Assembly: GCF_003287355.1 (NCBI RefSeq)
Contig: NZ_QMIM01000003.1
Location: forward strand, 140,460 to 204,459
Direction: 5' to 3'
Source of the DNA: Halorubrum sp. 48-1-W
Lineage (GTDB): Archaea; Halobacteriota; Halobacteria; Halobacteriales; Haloferacaceae
DNA: 64,000 nt
How positions within the stretch are numbered: position 1 is the first letter of the stretch; every line of letters begins with the position of its first letter. Both the position numbers and the translations under genes were made by a program. A model generated the notes under the pieces. That model saw nothing but the letters and a program-made list of their open reading frames with translations. It made no database searches and was not told the origin of the DNA. This document shows positions 55,955 to 64,000 of the stretch, one piece after another.

Positions 55955-56656
55955 TTAGCGCCCAGAAGGTTCGTTAATGAGAATAAACGGATCGCGCTCG
56001 CGATTGTAGTCGGCGACGTCTCCGGCGACCGCTTCGATGAGTCGGCGATGAACTTCTCTGGCTGCTCGTCCCTCGTCTGGGCTCAAGTAGTGGAGCCCGC
56101 CCAGATCCGTCCAGAAACCACCGTCAAGCCAAAAGAGTGTCTCATCGTTCGACTGGTGGACGATGTCGCCGTTATCGGTCAGTCCCGCGGTGTCGAGTTG
56201 GCGACCCGAGAGCTGGGCGCGTGCCAGCACCGCCACAAGCTGCCGGCGTGAAATGGATGCATGAACAGCAACATCGTCGATCAAACTCCCGAAGTAGTCT
56301 TCGACAGTATCAATCGTTTGGGAGAACTCATCAAGCGTAACGGAATCTAACGGTATTGTATCCCTTGGTACTTCTCGAGTTTCCCAAGATCGAGAGCCGC
56401 TAAGTAATACGTCAGATGCAAGGTTGAGTTCAATACTATCCGCCGTTCGACAGTACTGTGTTCTATCCCTGCTCTCGTCCGCAGTGACCTCTTCTAAATA
56501 CATATTCTCAGAAAGTTCCTTCACACGTCTATAACAGGTGGCAATCGGGATATCTAGCTCTTGACTCAGCCAGCTGACTGATCGCGGTTCCCTTGCCGCC
56601 CGCAGTATATCTACGCTGTATTTCCGCCCGAGTACCGCAACTGCTTCCGTCGACAT
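55955..56656 (-). CDS. ArsR-like winged-HTH regulator
   Basis: 233-residue protein. The N-terminal winged HTH covers about 5-75 (AVLGRKYSVDILRAAREPRS, then LSQELDIPIATCYRRVKELS). The C-terminal ~150 residues are an unrecognised, mostly helical and acidic domain. ATG 56656 (MSTEAVAVLG) begins the HTH; the open frame to 56809 overlaps the divergent promoter zone and is non-acidic. The gene is divergent from the nine-PAS kinase across 130 bases containing CCCTATATTTATCG, so it may control that kinase or respond to it. Confidence 0.8.
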   Translation of the reverse strand: MSTEAVAVLGRKYSVDILRAAREPRSVSWLSQELDIPIATCYRRVKELSENMYLEEVTADESRDRTQYCRTADSIELNLASDVLLSGSRSWETREVPRDTIPLDSVTLDEFSQTIDTVEDYFGSLIDDVAVHASISRRQLVAVLARAQLSGRQLDTAGLTDNGDIVHQSNDETLFWLDGGFWTDLGGLHYLSPDEGRAAREVHRRLIEAVAGDVADYNRERDPFILINEPSGR

Positions 56657-56786
56657 CTTGTTACCACGATTGATTCTCAAGGCTGAATAGCTGTACCCTA
56701 TATTTATCGAACCAATTCTATTGGGGCCGATATGAAATGGTTCTCTAAGCGAAAACATAATACAGCGGAACAACAAAATCGGATGT

Positions 56787-59700
56787 ATGAGCGATGGAGA
56801 CGCGTACACGGAACATACCCCCGCAGGACTTCTCGAGTTGTCTTCGGAACTGAATCAAGCTGGTTCTATCGAGGACGTCTCTGTCGTTGCTGTCCGAATG
56901 TTGGATCTCAATTTTGATGCGCCTCTTTCGGCGATCTGGGAGTACGATGAAGAGGGAAACGAACTCCGCCCAATCGCCGAATCAACTGAGGCACAAGAGG
57001 TGATCGGCGATGCACCTATCCTTCCACTCGATTCTCTCGCCGGGCGTGTGTACAGACAGAATCGTCCGGAAGCGTTCGACGATGTCCACGAGGCCGATGA
57101 CACGTATAATTCAGACACCCCGATTCGGAGCGAAATTCTTGTGCCAATTTCAGATTTCGGCGTCTTGAGTGTCGGAGCCACTGAAGTGGATGCGTTTACC
57201 GAAAAAGACTCAGAACTGGCAAAACTCGTTGCTTCGAATCTTGAAGCTACAATCTCACGAATCCGACGACACGAGGAGCTACAGGCTGAACGTGATTGGA
57301 CACACACGTTGTTTGAAGGCTCCAACGATGCCATTTTTATTAGTGATTCAGATGCGAATTTCGTCCAAGTAAATCAGGCTGCTTGCGAGTTAACTGGCTA
57401 TGAGCGAGAGGAACTCCTCTCGATGCGTATTCCCGATCTTCACGAAGAGGTCGACTTACATGCCTATCGGGACTACCACGCCCAAATTTTAGCTGGCGAA
57501 CCAGCAACCACTGACGCAAAATTGCTTCGGAGCGACGACAGTAAAATTGATGTGGAGTTCTCGAACCGTCGGATCGAGCGCGATGGGACGGCCTATATGC
57601 ATACCGTTGCGAGAGATGTGACGGAACAGCGGGAACGCCGACGTCGTCTGGAGTCATTTCAATCAGCTATCGAGAACGCGAGTGATGGGATTGCTATTTT
57701 GGAGAACGAGGAGTACACGTACGTTGATCAAACGCATGCCGACATATACGGGTTCGAGGACAAAAACGAGTTACTCGGGCAGACCTGGCATGAGTTGTAC
57801 ACCGATCCCGTCGAGGTCGAGCGCATAGAGGATGAGGCGCTTTCAGCCCTCTGGTCCGATGGAGAGTGGAGAGGTACTGTAACTGCATCTCCAGAAGGCA
57901 AGGGAGAATTTCCGACCGAACTATCGCTGACACACTTGGAAGACGATCGAATCGTCTGTGTTGTCCGTGACGTGTCTGAAAAATATCGGCGTCAAGCGGA
58001 ACTTCGGGAGAATGAGCGGCGTTTCGAGTCGGTGTTCGAAGATCCTGAGATGCTGGTCGGATTACTGAAAACCACTGGTGAAGTGATCGATGTGAATGAA
58101 ACAGCCCTGGAGTACGTTTCGCACGCTAAAGATGAGATGTTGGGGGAACCGATTTGGGAGGGGGAGTGGTGGTCACACTCTCAGACTCTGCAGGACGATC
58201 TAAAAGACTGGATCGATCGAGCGGCGTCAGGTGAGTACGTCAATTTCCAATCCGAATACCCAACACCGGATGGAGAGATTCGGTTCTTTACCGGGACCAT
58301 CCGTCCCGTTATAGTGGAATCAGGAGTCGAATCGCTCGTTATTTCCAGTCGTGATATTACGCCCCGTGAGCAGCGCCGTCGCGAATTAGAAACGTTCCAG
58401 CAGGCTGTCGAGGATGCGAAAGACGGCTTCGCTATTCTCGAGGATGGAGAATACACCTACATCGACGAGACACACGTGGATATGTATGGATTCGATGATA
58501 CTGACCAACTCATCGGGAACTCCTGGCGGAGGCTCTATGACGAAGATGAGGTAGAGCGTCTTGAGTCGGAAGCCTTCCCTGTTCTTGAGTCGGAGGGCCA
58601 CTGGCGGGGTAAGGTAACCGGATCCCGACCGGACGGGACCACATTCCCGGCTGATCTCTCTCTGACCATCATCGATGAGGGCCCCCTCGTTTGTACTGTG
58701 CGCGATCAGACTACACAACGAGAACGGAAGCGCGAACTCGAACTCAAGGAGCAAGCGATTGACTCCTCGAATGTTGGGGTCATGATCACCGACCCACAGC
58801 GAGATGACAACCCGATCGAGTACGTAAATAAAGGATTCACCGACATTACTGGCTACCAGGAGGACGACGCCTTAGGTCGTAATCCACGTTTCCTCCAGGG
58901 ACCCGAGACAGACCCAGCGGAACTATCGAAGCTTCGAGAGGCGATTGCGGCCGGTGAACCGGTAACAGTAGAACTGAAAAACTACCGAAAAGACGGGAGT
59001 GAATACTGGAATCGATTGTCTGTCACGCCAGTCACTGATGCAGATGGGACGCTTTCGAAGTTTATTGGCATACAGCAGGACGTAACAGGTCGGAGGCAAC
59101 GGACTCGGAGCCTGGCAGAACAGAACCGGAAACTCGAATTGGTTCTTTCTGGAACGGGCACTGGTATTGTAGAGTGGAGTCTTGAGACGGATCAGATATC
59201 ATTCGACGACACGCTTGTCGATTTACTTGGCCATGATCCGGACAACTATGAAGAGTTTGTACAGATCGTTGCGCCAGAAGATCGAGACCGAGTTCGTGAT
59301 TCATTAGAACAAGTCGGCGAGATCAACGACTTGTCTGCGGATTTCAGAGTTATTGACGCCAACGAACAAACGCGATGGATACGCACAGATGCTGTTCTGA
59401 TACCCGATGACGAAACTGGTGAGAGACTTGTCGCGATTGCAACGGATATCACGGAGGAAAAGCGACGGATTCGGCAGATTCAACAGGAGCGGAAGCGATT
59501 TGAGATCCTCTCGGAAAGTCTCGAAGAATACGCCTTTGTCCTTCTCGATGACGATGGACATATCGACAGCTGGAATGATGGAGCAACCGACATTTTTGGA
59601 TATGACGAAGAAACTGTAATTGGTATGCCAGTAGCAGAGTTACACCCTGAACAGGATCAAAAGCGTGGGATTGCTGATCGGTTATTAAAACAGGCATCAC

Positions 59701-61259
59701 TCGCAGGAGAAAGTACTCACGAAGGACAGCGAGTCCGTCAGGATGGATCGTCGTTTCCTACAGAAGTCTCATACGTCCCCCTTCAAACTGAAGATGGAGT
59801 GTTCCTGGGATACGGGATGGTCATCAGAGACCTTACTAACCAGCGTCAACAGCGGCGTAGAACAGAGCGGTTCGTTGAGGAATCAGTCGACGTCGTGTCT
59901 ATCTTAGATTGCGACGGGTGTTTCACCTATCTTAGTGGCTCTGCTGAACGGGTTCTTGGATATGATCCAACTCAGCTGAATCAAGAGAGTGTCTTTGATT
60001 ATATCCATCCAGAGGATCGGGAACGTGTAATGGAAGCGTTTTTCGCCGCCGTGGAGGATTCCGATTCAAGCGTTCAGCTAGAGTTCCAAGTAATGGATGC
60101 GGATAACGAGTGGATTACCGTAGAGGCACGTGGACGGAATCTCTTTGACGATGAAGCAATTGGAGGGTTTCTGTTATATATACGTGACATCAGTAATATA
60201 AAAGAACAAACGAAAAAATTCGAATCTGTATTCAATCAAACATTCCAATTGACGGGGCTGATGACCCAGAGTGGTGAAATCCTCGAGCTAAACGCCCCCC
60301 TCACGGAGTTCGGCGGCATACGTGTGGAGGAGAGCAGAGGCACACCACTCTGGGAGTGCCCTCTGTTCGCGCATTCGTCTGAAGTACAAACTCAAATCAG
60401 GCAGGCAGTTACTCAAGCATCTTCGGGTTCATTGGTTCGGTTCAACGTGGAAGCAGAAGGCGTTGATGGACTCGCCAGCTTCGACTTCTCGGTCAAGCCG
60501 ATCTCAAGCCAGCACGGGGAGCTTAGCTTCCTGGTATTCGAGGCACGAGATATCACAGCTCAGGAGCAGCGTCGGCAACACGTCCAGGTCTTACACCGGA
60601 TTATGCGGCACAATATCCGAAATGATCTGACGAAACTGAGAGGGTATGTCGATCTGCTTGAGTCGGACACAGAGACAGACACTCGTGAACAGCGCGCTGC
60701 GACGATCCGAGACATTCTCGACAAGTGGGAAAGAATGGCAAACAAGACCCAAGAGCTCCAGAATATACTCACGAGCGAGAGCGCTCTCGCTTCCTACCAG
60801 AGTGCTCAGCAAATAGCTGAGGATATTCAAGCGAAAAAAGAAGACGAATATGCTAATGCGAATATCACTATCACAGCCGACCACGATCTAGAATCACAAA
60901 TACCGAGGGAACTTGACAAGGCGATTTCTGAGCTCGTTGAGAACGCCATCACAGCGAACGATACTGAGCATCCATCCGTACAGATCAGTGTCTCGCAAGC
61001 CGATGAACGGTGGGTAGAGGTTTGTGTTTCCGATACTGGGCCTGGACTCCCGGAAATGGAGAAAAATCTCCTCGAAACTGGCGAAGAAACACCGCTAAGT
61101 CACGGGCAGGGACTCGGATTGTGGATGGTGCGATCACTGGTGACTCGTGCCGGGGGATCGATTTCAGTTGAAACCTCGGACGATGGGAGTGAGATCAGAC
61201 TGGAAGTCCCCGCCCAACCGGCTCGAGAGGACTCACAAAAACCGGGTATCGTATCGTAA
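56787..61259 (+). CDS. Nine-PAS histidine kinase with N-terminal GAF
   Basis: 1490-residue soluble sensor kinase. GAF covers about 10-155. Nine PAS domains follow in tandem, starting near 168, 290, 410, 535, 655, 780, 905, 1030 and 1150. PAS2 and PAS4 are near copies (IENASDGIAILENEEYTYVD and VEDAKDGFAILEDGEYTYID), as are PAS3 and PAS9. PAS5 has the LOV-like run GRNPRFLQ at 697-704 with Pro 700 where LOV photoreceptors have the flavin-binding Cys. The kinase core has RIMRHNIRNDL (His 1275), SELVENAITAND, SDTGPGLPE and GQGLGLWMVRSL. The response-regulator gene begins three bases after the stop, so the two form a two-component operon. Confidence 0.92.
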   Translation: MSDGDAYTEHTPAGLLELSSELNQAGSIEDVSVVAVRMLDLNFDAPLSAIWEYDEEGNELRPIAESTEAQEVIGDAPILPLDSLAGRVYRQNRPEAFDDVHEADDTYNSDTPIRSEILVPISDFGVLSVGATEVDAFTEKDSELAKLVASNLEATISRIRRHEELQAERDWTHTLFEGSNDAIFISDSDANFVQVNQAACELTGYEREELLSMRIPDLHEEVDLHAYRDYHAQILAGEPATTDAKLLRSDDSKIDVEFSNRRIERDGTAYMHTVARDVTEQRERRRRLESFQSAIENASDGIAILENEEYTYVDQTHADIYGFEDKNELLGQTWHELYTDPVEVERIEDEALSALWSDGEWRGTVTASPEGKGEFPTELSLTHLEDDRIVCVVRDVSEKYRRQAELRENERRFESVFEDPEMLVGLLKTTGEVIDVNETALEYVSHAKDEMLGEPIWEGEWWSHSQTLQDDLKDWIDRAASGEYVNFQSEYPTPDGEIRFFTGTIRPVIVESGVESLVISSRDITPREQRRRELETFQQAVEDAKDGFAILEDGEYTYIDETHVDMYGFDDTDQLIGNSWRRLYDEDEVERLESEAFPVLESEGHWRGKVTGSRPDGTTFPADLSLTIIDEGPLVCTVRDQTTQRERKRELELKEQAIDSSNVGVMITDPQRDDNPIEYVNKGFTDITGYQEDDALGRNPRFLQGPETDPAELSKLREAIAAGEPVTVELKNYRKDGSEYWNRLSVTPVTDADGTLSKFIGIQQDVTGRRQRTRSLAEQNRKLELVLSGTGTGIVEWSLETDQISFDDTLVDLLGHDPDNYEEFVQIVAPEDRDRVRDSLEQVGEINDLSADFRVIDANEQTRWIRTDAVLIPDDETGERLVAIATDITEEKRRIRQIQQERKRFEILSESLEEYAFVLLDDDGHIDSWNDGATDIFGYDEETVIGMPVAELHPEQDQKRGIADRLLKQASLAGESTHEGQRVRQDGSSFPTEVSYVPLQTEDGVFLGYGMVIRDLTNQRQQRRRTERFVEESVDVVSILDCDGCFTYLSGSAERVLGYDPTQLNQESVFDYIHPEDRERVMEAFFAAVEDSDSSVQLEFQVMDADNEWITVEARGRNLFDDEAIGGFLLYIRDISNIKEQTKKFESVFNQTFQLTGLMTQSGEILELNAPLTEFGGIRVEESRGTPLWECPLFAHSSEVQTQIRQAVTQASSGSLVRFNVEAEGVDGLASFDFSVKPISSQHGELSFLVFEARDITAQEQRRQHVQVLHRIMRHNIRNDLTKLRGYVDLLESDTETDTREQRAATIRDILDKWERMANKTQELQNILTSESALASYQSAQQIAEDIQAKKEDEYANANITITADHDLESQIPRELDKAISELVENAITANDTEHPSVQISVSQADERWVEVCVSDTGPGLPEMEKNLLETGEETPLSHGQGLGLWMVRSLVTRAGGSISVETSDDGSEIRLEVPAQPAREDSQKPGIVS

Positions 61260-61262
61260 ACT

Positions 61263-63974
61263 ATGACTCAAAACGGAAACACAAAAATCCTGGTCGTCGA
61301 GGATGACCAAAATTTGGCTGAGCTGTATGCAGAGTGGCTCGCAGACCGCTATGTTGTCGAAACCGCGTACTCTGGCGAAGAAGCCTTAGAAGCGTTTGAT
61401 GCGACTGTCGATATCGTCCTTCTGGATCGGATGATGCCCGGGTTATCCGGCGGAGAGGTTCTCACGCGACTCAGACAATATGAGTCGAACTGCCAGGTGG
61501 TTATCGTCTCTGCGGTGACACCGGACTTCGATATCGTCAAAATGGGATTCGATGCGTATCTCGAAAAGCCCGTTGAAGCTGACGATCTCGAAGACGTTAT
61601 CTCCCAGATGCTCACTCGTGCCGAGTACAACGAGGATCTGCAAGAGCTGTTCTCGCTGATAGAACGCCAATCGACCTTGGAAGCCGTCATGGAGGCAGAT
61701 ACCCTCGAAACGAGCCCGAAATACCAGGCACTCACAGACCAAATCACAGAACTCGAGGATAAAGTCGAACGGTACCTCCAGAACCTGCCAGATAGGGATT
61801 TTCGAGTGGCTATCGAGCGCCTGCAACGAACAGCAGCAGAGCGCAGGGAACAACAGCAGTACCAGTCCCTCACTGAAGACGTATTAGACACATCACAGGA
61901 AGGGGTCATTGTAATTGACCGTGATGGACAAGTGGTGTGGGCAAACGAAACTACCGAAGAATTACTCGGAGTTGATAGAGACGATATCCAAGGGTCTGAC
62001 TACAGTCGAATTGCTTCTGAATCGTACCAGGAATATCCCTCAGGTGAGCAAACACTGTCTGACCTCGTAACTCATTCTCTAGAGAACATGAATTCCGAAG
62101 TCGAAGCCATCGTCCGTATCCCTGAGACGGCTTCGAAAGAGCAGCAGTGGTTGGAGTACTGGAGCGGGCCGATTCAAACTGGTCTTTATGCAGGCGGGCG
62201 GATTGAACACTACCACAATATTACAGAGAGGTACGCGTATGAACAACAGCTTGAGGATCTGCATGCGGTTTCCCGCGATCTAATGACAGCGGACTCGGAA
62301 CGTAGCATCGGCGAGACCGTGACAACTGCCGCAGTCGGGGAACTCGGATTCGAGTTTGCCGCGATATATACACGAGAAGAGAACACGGGACGCTTGGTCC
62401 CACTAGCACACGCATCCACGGAAGATGTTACTGAAATCGATCTTCCCACTATCTCTGAAGGAGACACACCAGTCTGGACGACCTATGTGACTCGAACGGA
62501 ACAGTTGGCTCCCGACGACGAAGACGTAGTAGATACTCGGTCGAGCCAGTGGTTGGCAGAGGAGTTCTCGTCGTGGCGACTCTACTCACTAGAATCAGAG
62601 GGGGTTCTGTTGGTGGGGATGACCACGACGCCAGAGATCTCCTCAAGAAAGAACAAATTGGCAAAGACGTTAGCAGCGAACGCAGCAAGCGCATTCGAAC
62701 GAACAGCACAAGAGGCGGCCCTTCGGCAACGCGACCAGCGGTTAAACGAGCAAAACGAACGGCTGACACGACTGGATCGAATCAATACACTGATACGGTC
62801 GATAAGTGCCACGGTTATCAGTGCAAATACACGAGAAGAACTGGAGCAAGAGGTCTGTAATGCTTTAGCTCATCTGGATCTGATTAGCGGGGCGTGGATC
62901 GGTAAAAAAGATATTAATACGAATACGATCGAGGTCAGAGCCAAAACGGATTCGCTCCAATATCAAAAAGTGGGGGCGAACGACACTCCAGCAGATGACA
63001 ATACCCAGCGGAGTAACTCTACATTGCCACCTGCTGAACGGGCATACAGGATTGAAGGTTCGGTCGTGGAGAGCGACTTAATGACCGCTCGCTCCGAAAC
63101 GGAGTGGGAACAAGACGCACTGAAAAATGGCACCAACTCGATTGTGGCTGTACCACTACAGAGCGAGGCTTCGATCCTTGGCGTATTAGAAGTCCACTCC
63201 AAACTACCAAACGCCTTCGCTGAAGAAGAGGTGACAGCCCTCACAGAGCTCGGTCAAATAATAGGTCACGGGATATCAGCACTCCGGCAAAAGGCGGCGC
63301 TTCTATCTGGTGGGGGCACAATTCTCGAAATTCAGTTCGAGGACGATACTGGCCTTGCAACTCTTGTTTCGGATATGGAGACGGATCTCGAAGTGTTGAA
63401 TGTAGTGACTGAGAGTCCAGATCACCTCCTGTTCGCGCGAGTGACCGGTGAAAACGTGACCCCCGAGGCGTTCGAAGCTGCTGGTTTCGATCCAGAGACG
63501 GTCATTTTGAGCGACTCTCGAAATGGTATCTACTGTAAAGTCCCGGTGCGGAACAGCAGCTTTTGCGAGAAACTGACCGACCAAGGAGTTGCGATAAATC
63601 AAATCACAAACGCTTCCGAGTCCAACGAGATCGTGGTTTCAGTAACCGTGCCATTCACCGTCGACGTCGGGGAATATCTGAGTTCACTCCGGGAAGACTA
63701 CAGCGATCTCACCCTGTTATCCAAACTGGATAGTGAGCGGGGAGAAACTAATACCTCTCTCTCAGCACGTCTTGATGGAGCTCTTACCGCCCGGCAAGAA
63801 GAAGTCTTGCAGACGGCGCTCTACGCAGGATATTTTAATTGGCCGCGGGATGCAGATTCGACGTCGATTGCCAAGACTCTCGATATCGCACAGTCAACGT
63901 TCAACCAGCATCTTCGAGCTGCTGAGTCTAATCTGCTGACGACTCTCAGTACCTCACAAAGCATCGTCAGCTAA
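61263..63974 (+). CDS. Response regulator: REC-HalX-PAS-GAF-Bat HTH
   Basis: 903-residue protein. The receiver domain (1-118) has EDD, the phospho-Asp 55 in LLDRMMPG and the Lys in LEKPVEADD. HalX follows (about 120-195, DITELEDKVERYLQ-type helix). A PAS domain lies at about 205-325, one GAF at about 335-490, a second GAF at about 520-680, then the bacterio-opsin-activator region and the C-terminal HTH10 (LTARQEEVLQTALYAGYFNW, then LDIAQSTFNQHLRAAESNLL). It is probably phosphorylated by the adjacent nine-PAS kinase and converts that signal into transcription, while its own PAS/GAF modules add further inputs. The stop is at 63972-63974. Confidence 0.92.
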   Translation: MTQNGNTKILVVEDDQNLAELYAEWLADRYVVETAYSGEEALEAFDATVDIVLLDRMMPGLSGGEVLTRLRQYESNCQVVIVSAVTPDFDIVKMGFDAYLEKPVEADDLEDVISQMLTRAEYNEDLQELFSLIERQSTLEAVMEADTLETSPKYQALTDQITELEDKVERYLQNLPDRDFRVAIERLQRTAAERREQQQYQSLTEDVLDTSQEGVIVIDRDGQVVWANETTEELLGVDRDDIQGSDYSRIASESYQEYPSGEQTLSDLVTHSLENMNSEVEAIVRIPETASKEQQWLEYWSGPIQTGLYAGGRIEHYHNITERYAYEQQLEDLHAVSRDLMTADSERSIGETVTTAAVGELGFEFAAIYTREENTGRLVPLAHASTEDVTEIDLPTISEGDTPVWTTYVTRTEQLAPDDEDVVDTRSSQWLAEEFSSWRLYSLESEGVLLVGMTTTPEISSRKNKLAKTLAANAASAFERTAQEAALRQRDQRLNEQNERLTRLDRINTLIRSISATVISANTREELEQEVCNALAHLDLISGAWIGKKDINTNTIEVRAKTDSLQYQKVGANDTPADDNTQRSNSTLPPAERAYRIEGSVVESDLMTARSETEWEQDALKNGTNSIVAVPLQSEASILGVLEVHSKLPNAFAEEEVTALTELGQIIGHGISALRQKAALLSGGGTILEIQFEDDTGLATLVSDMETDLEVLNVVTESPDHLLFARVTGENVTPEAFEAAGFDPETVILSDSRNGIYCKVPVRNSSFCEKLTDQGVAINQITNASESNEIVVSVTVPFTVDVGEYLSSLREDYSDLTLLSKLDSERGETNTSLSARLDGALTARQEEVLQTALYAGYFNWPRDADSTSIAKTLDIAQSTFNQHLRAAESNLLTTLSTSQSIVS

Positions 63975-64000
63975 CCTGACTTGAGTCACCTGTTCTGTCG

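Overview
The window comes from an extremely halophilic archaeon (class Halobacteria). The proteins are strongly acidic. Several families are haloarchaeal hallmarks: a HalX response regulator, a HalOD1 protein, Bat-type regulators with the C-terminal HTH, many-PAS sensor kinases, small CxxC zinc proteins, TFB, XPB/Bax1 and ISH3-like transposase debris. Start sites often sit about 25-35 nt behind a TATA-like box, as expected for leaderless archaeal transcripts. Genus cannot be told from the sequence. The many insertion-sequence (IS) remnants, orphan subunits and broken genes suggest a plasmid, a megaplasmid or an accessory chromosomal island.

1-20 kb is a defence-like locus. On the + strand it runs: a PglX/Eco57I-like adenine methylase (5' end outside the window), a 1763-aa helicase with MZB (DUF1998) domain and a nuclease-like tail, an AddB-like Fe-S nuclease, an AddA/UvrD-like helicase-nuclease, a small helical protein, and an HExxH metallopeptidase-like protein. 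The last gene converges on, and shares a CTAG stop palindrome with, a 731-aa prokaryotic Argonaute whose visible PIWI catalytic aspartates are replaced by Ser and Asn. No PglZ, BrxC or DrmC is visible, so this is neither textbook BREX nor DISARM on the evidence here. It is the best candidate for an undescribed system.

20-25.6 kb holds accessory genes (a CcbP-like protein, a pRiA4b ORF-3-like protein, two unknowns) and the XPB helicase/Bax1 nuclease pair. 26-38 kb holds an alpha/beta hydrolase, a saccharopine-dehydrogenase-like reductase, a SufU-like scaffold, an ISH3-like remnant, two Usp proteins, two CNNM/CorC-type transporters, a PiT phosphate transporter, small zinc proteins and a frameshifted HTH regulator. 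A short intergenic repeat recurs through this stretch.

38.6-49.5 kb is a sensory cluster: a Bat-like PAS/GAF regulator, a HalOD1 protein, a REC-8xPAS-kinase gene, a Usp protein and a PAS histidine kinase. The kinase gene is split by an IS200/IS605-type tnpB element placed exactly between TTAC and TCAA, so that clean excision would restore a 1383-aa reading frame. A second tnpB-less element of the same family ends in the stop codon of the neighbouring Usp gene.

49.6-53 kb is a tight minus-strand operon (SufB, ferredoxin, zinc-ribbon protein, PorB, small zinc protein) without PorA, SufC or SufD, followed by a divergent TFB gene. 54-56.6 kb is remnant-rich. The end of the window carries an HTH regulator divergent from a 1490-aa nine-PAS histidine kinase and its probable partner, a REC-HalX-PAS-GAF-Bat regulator that starts three bases downstream.
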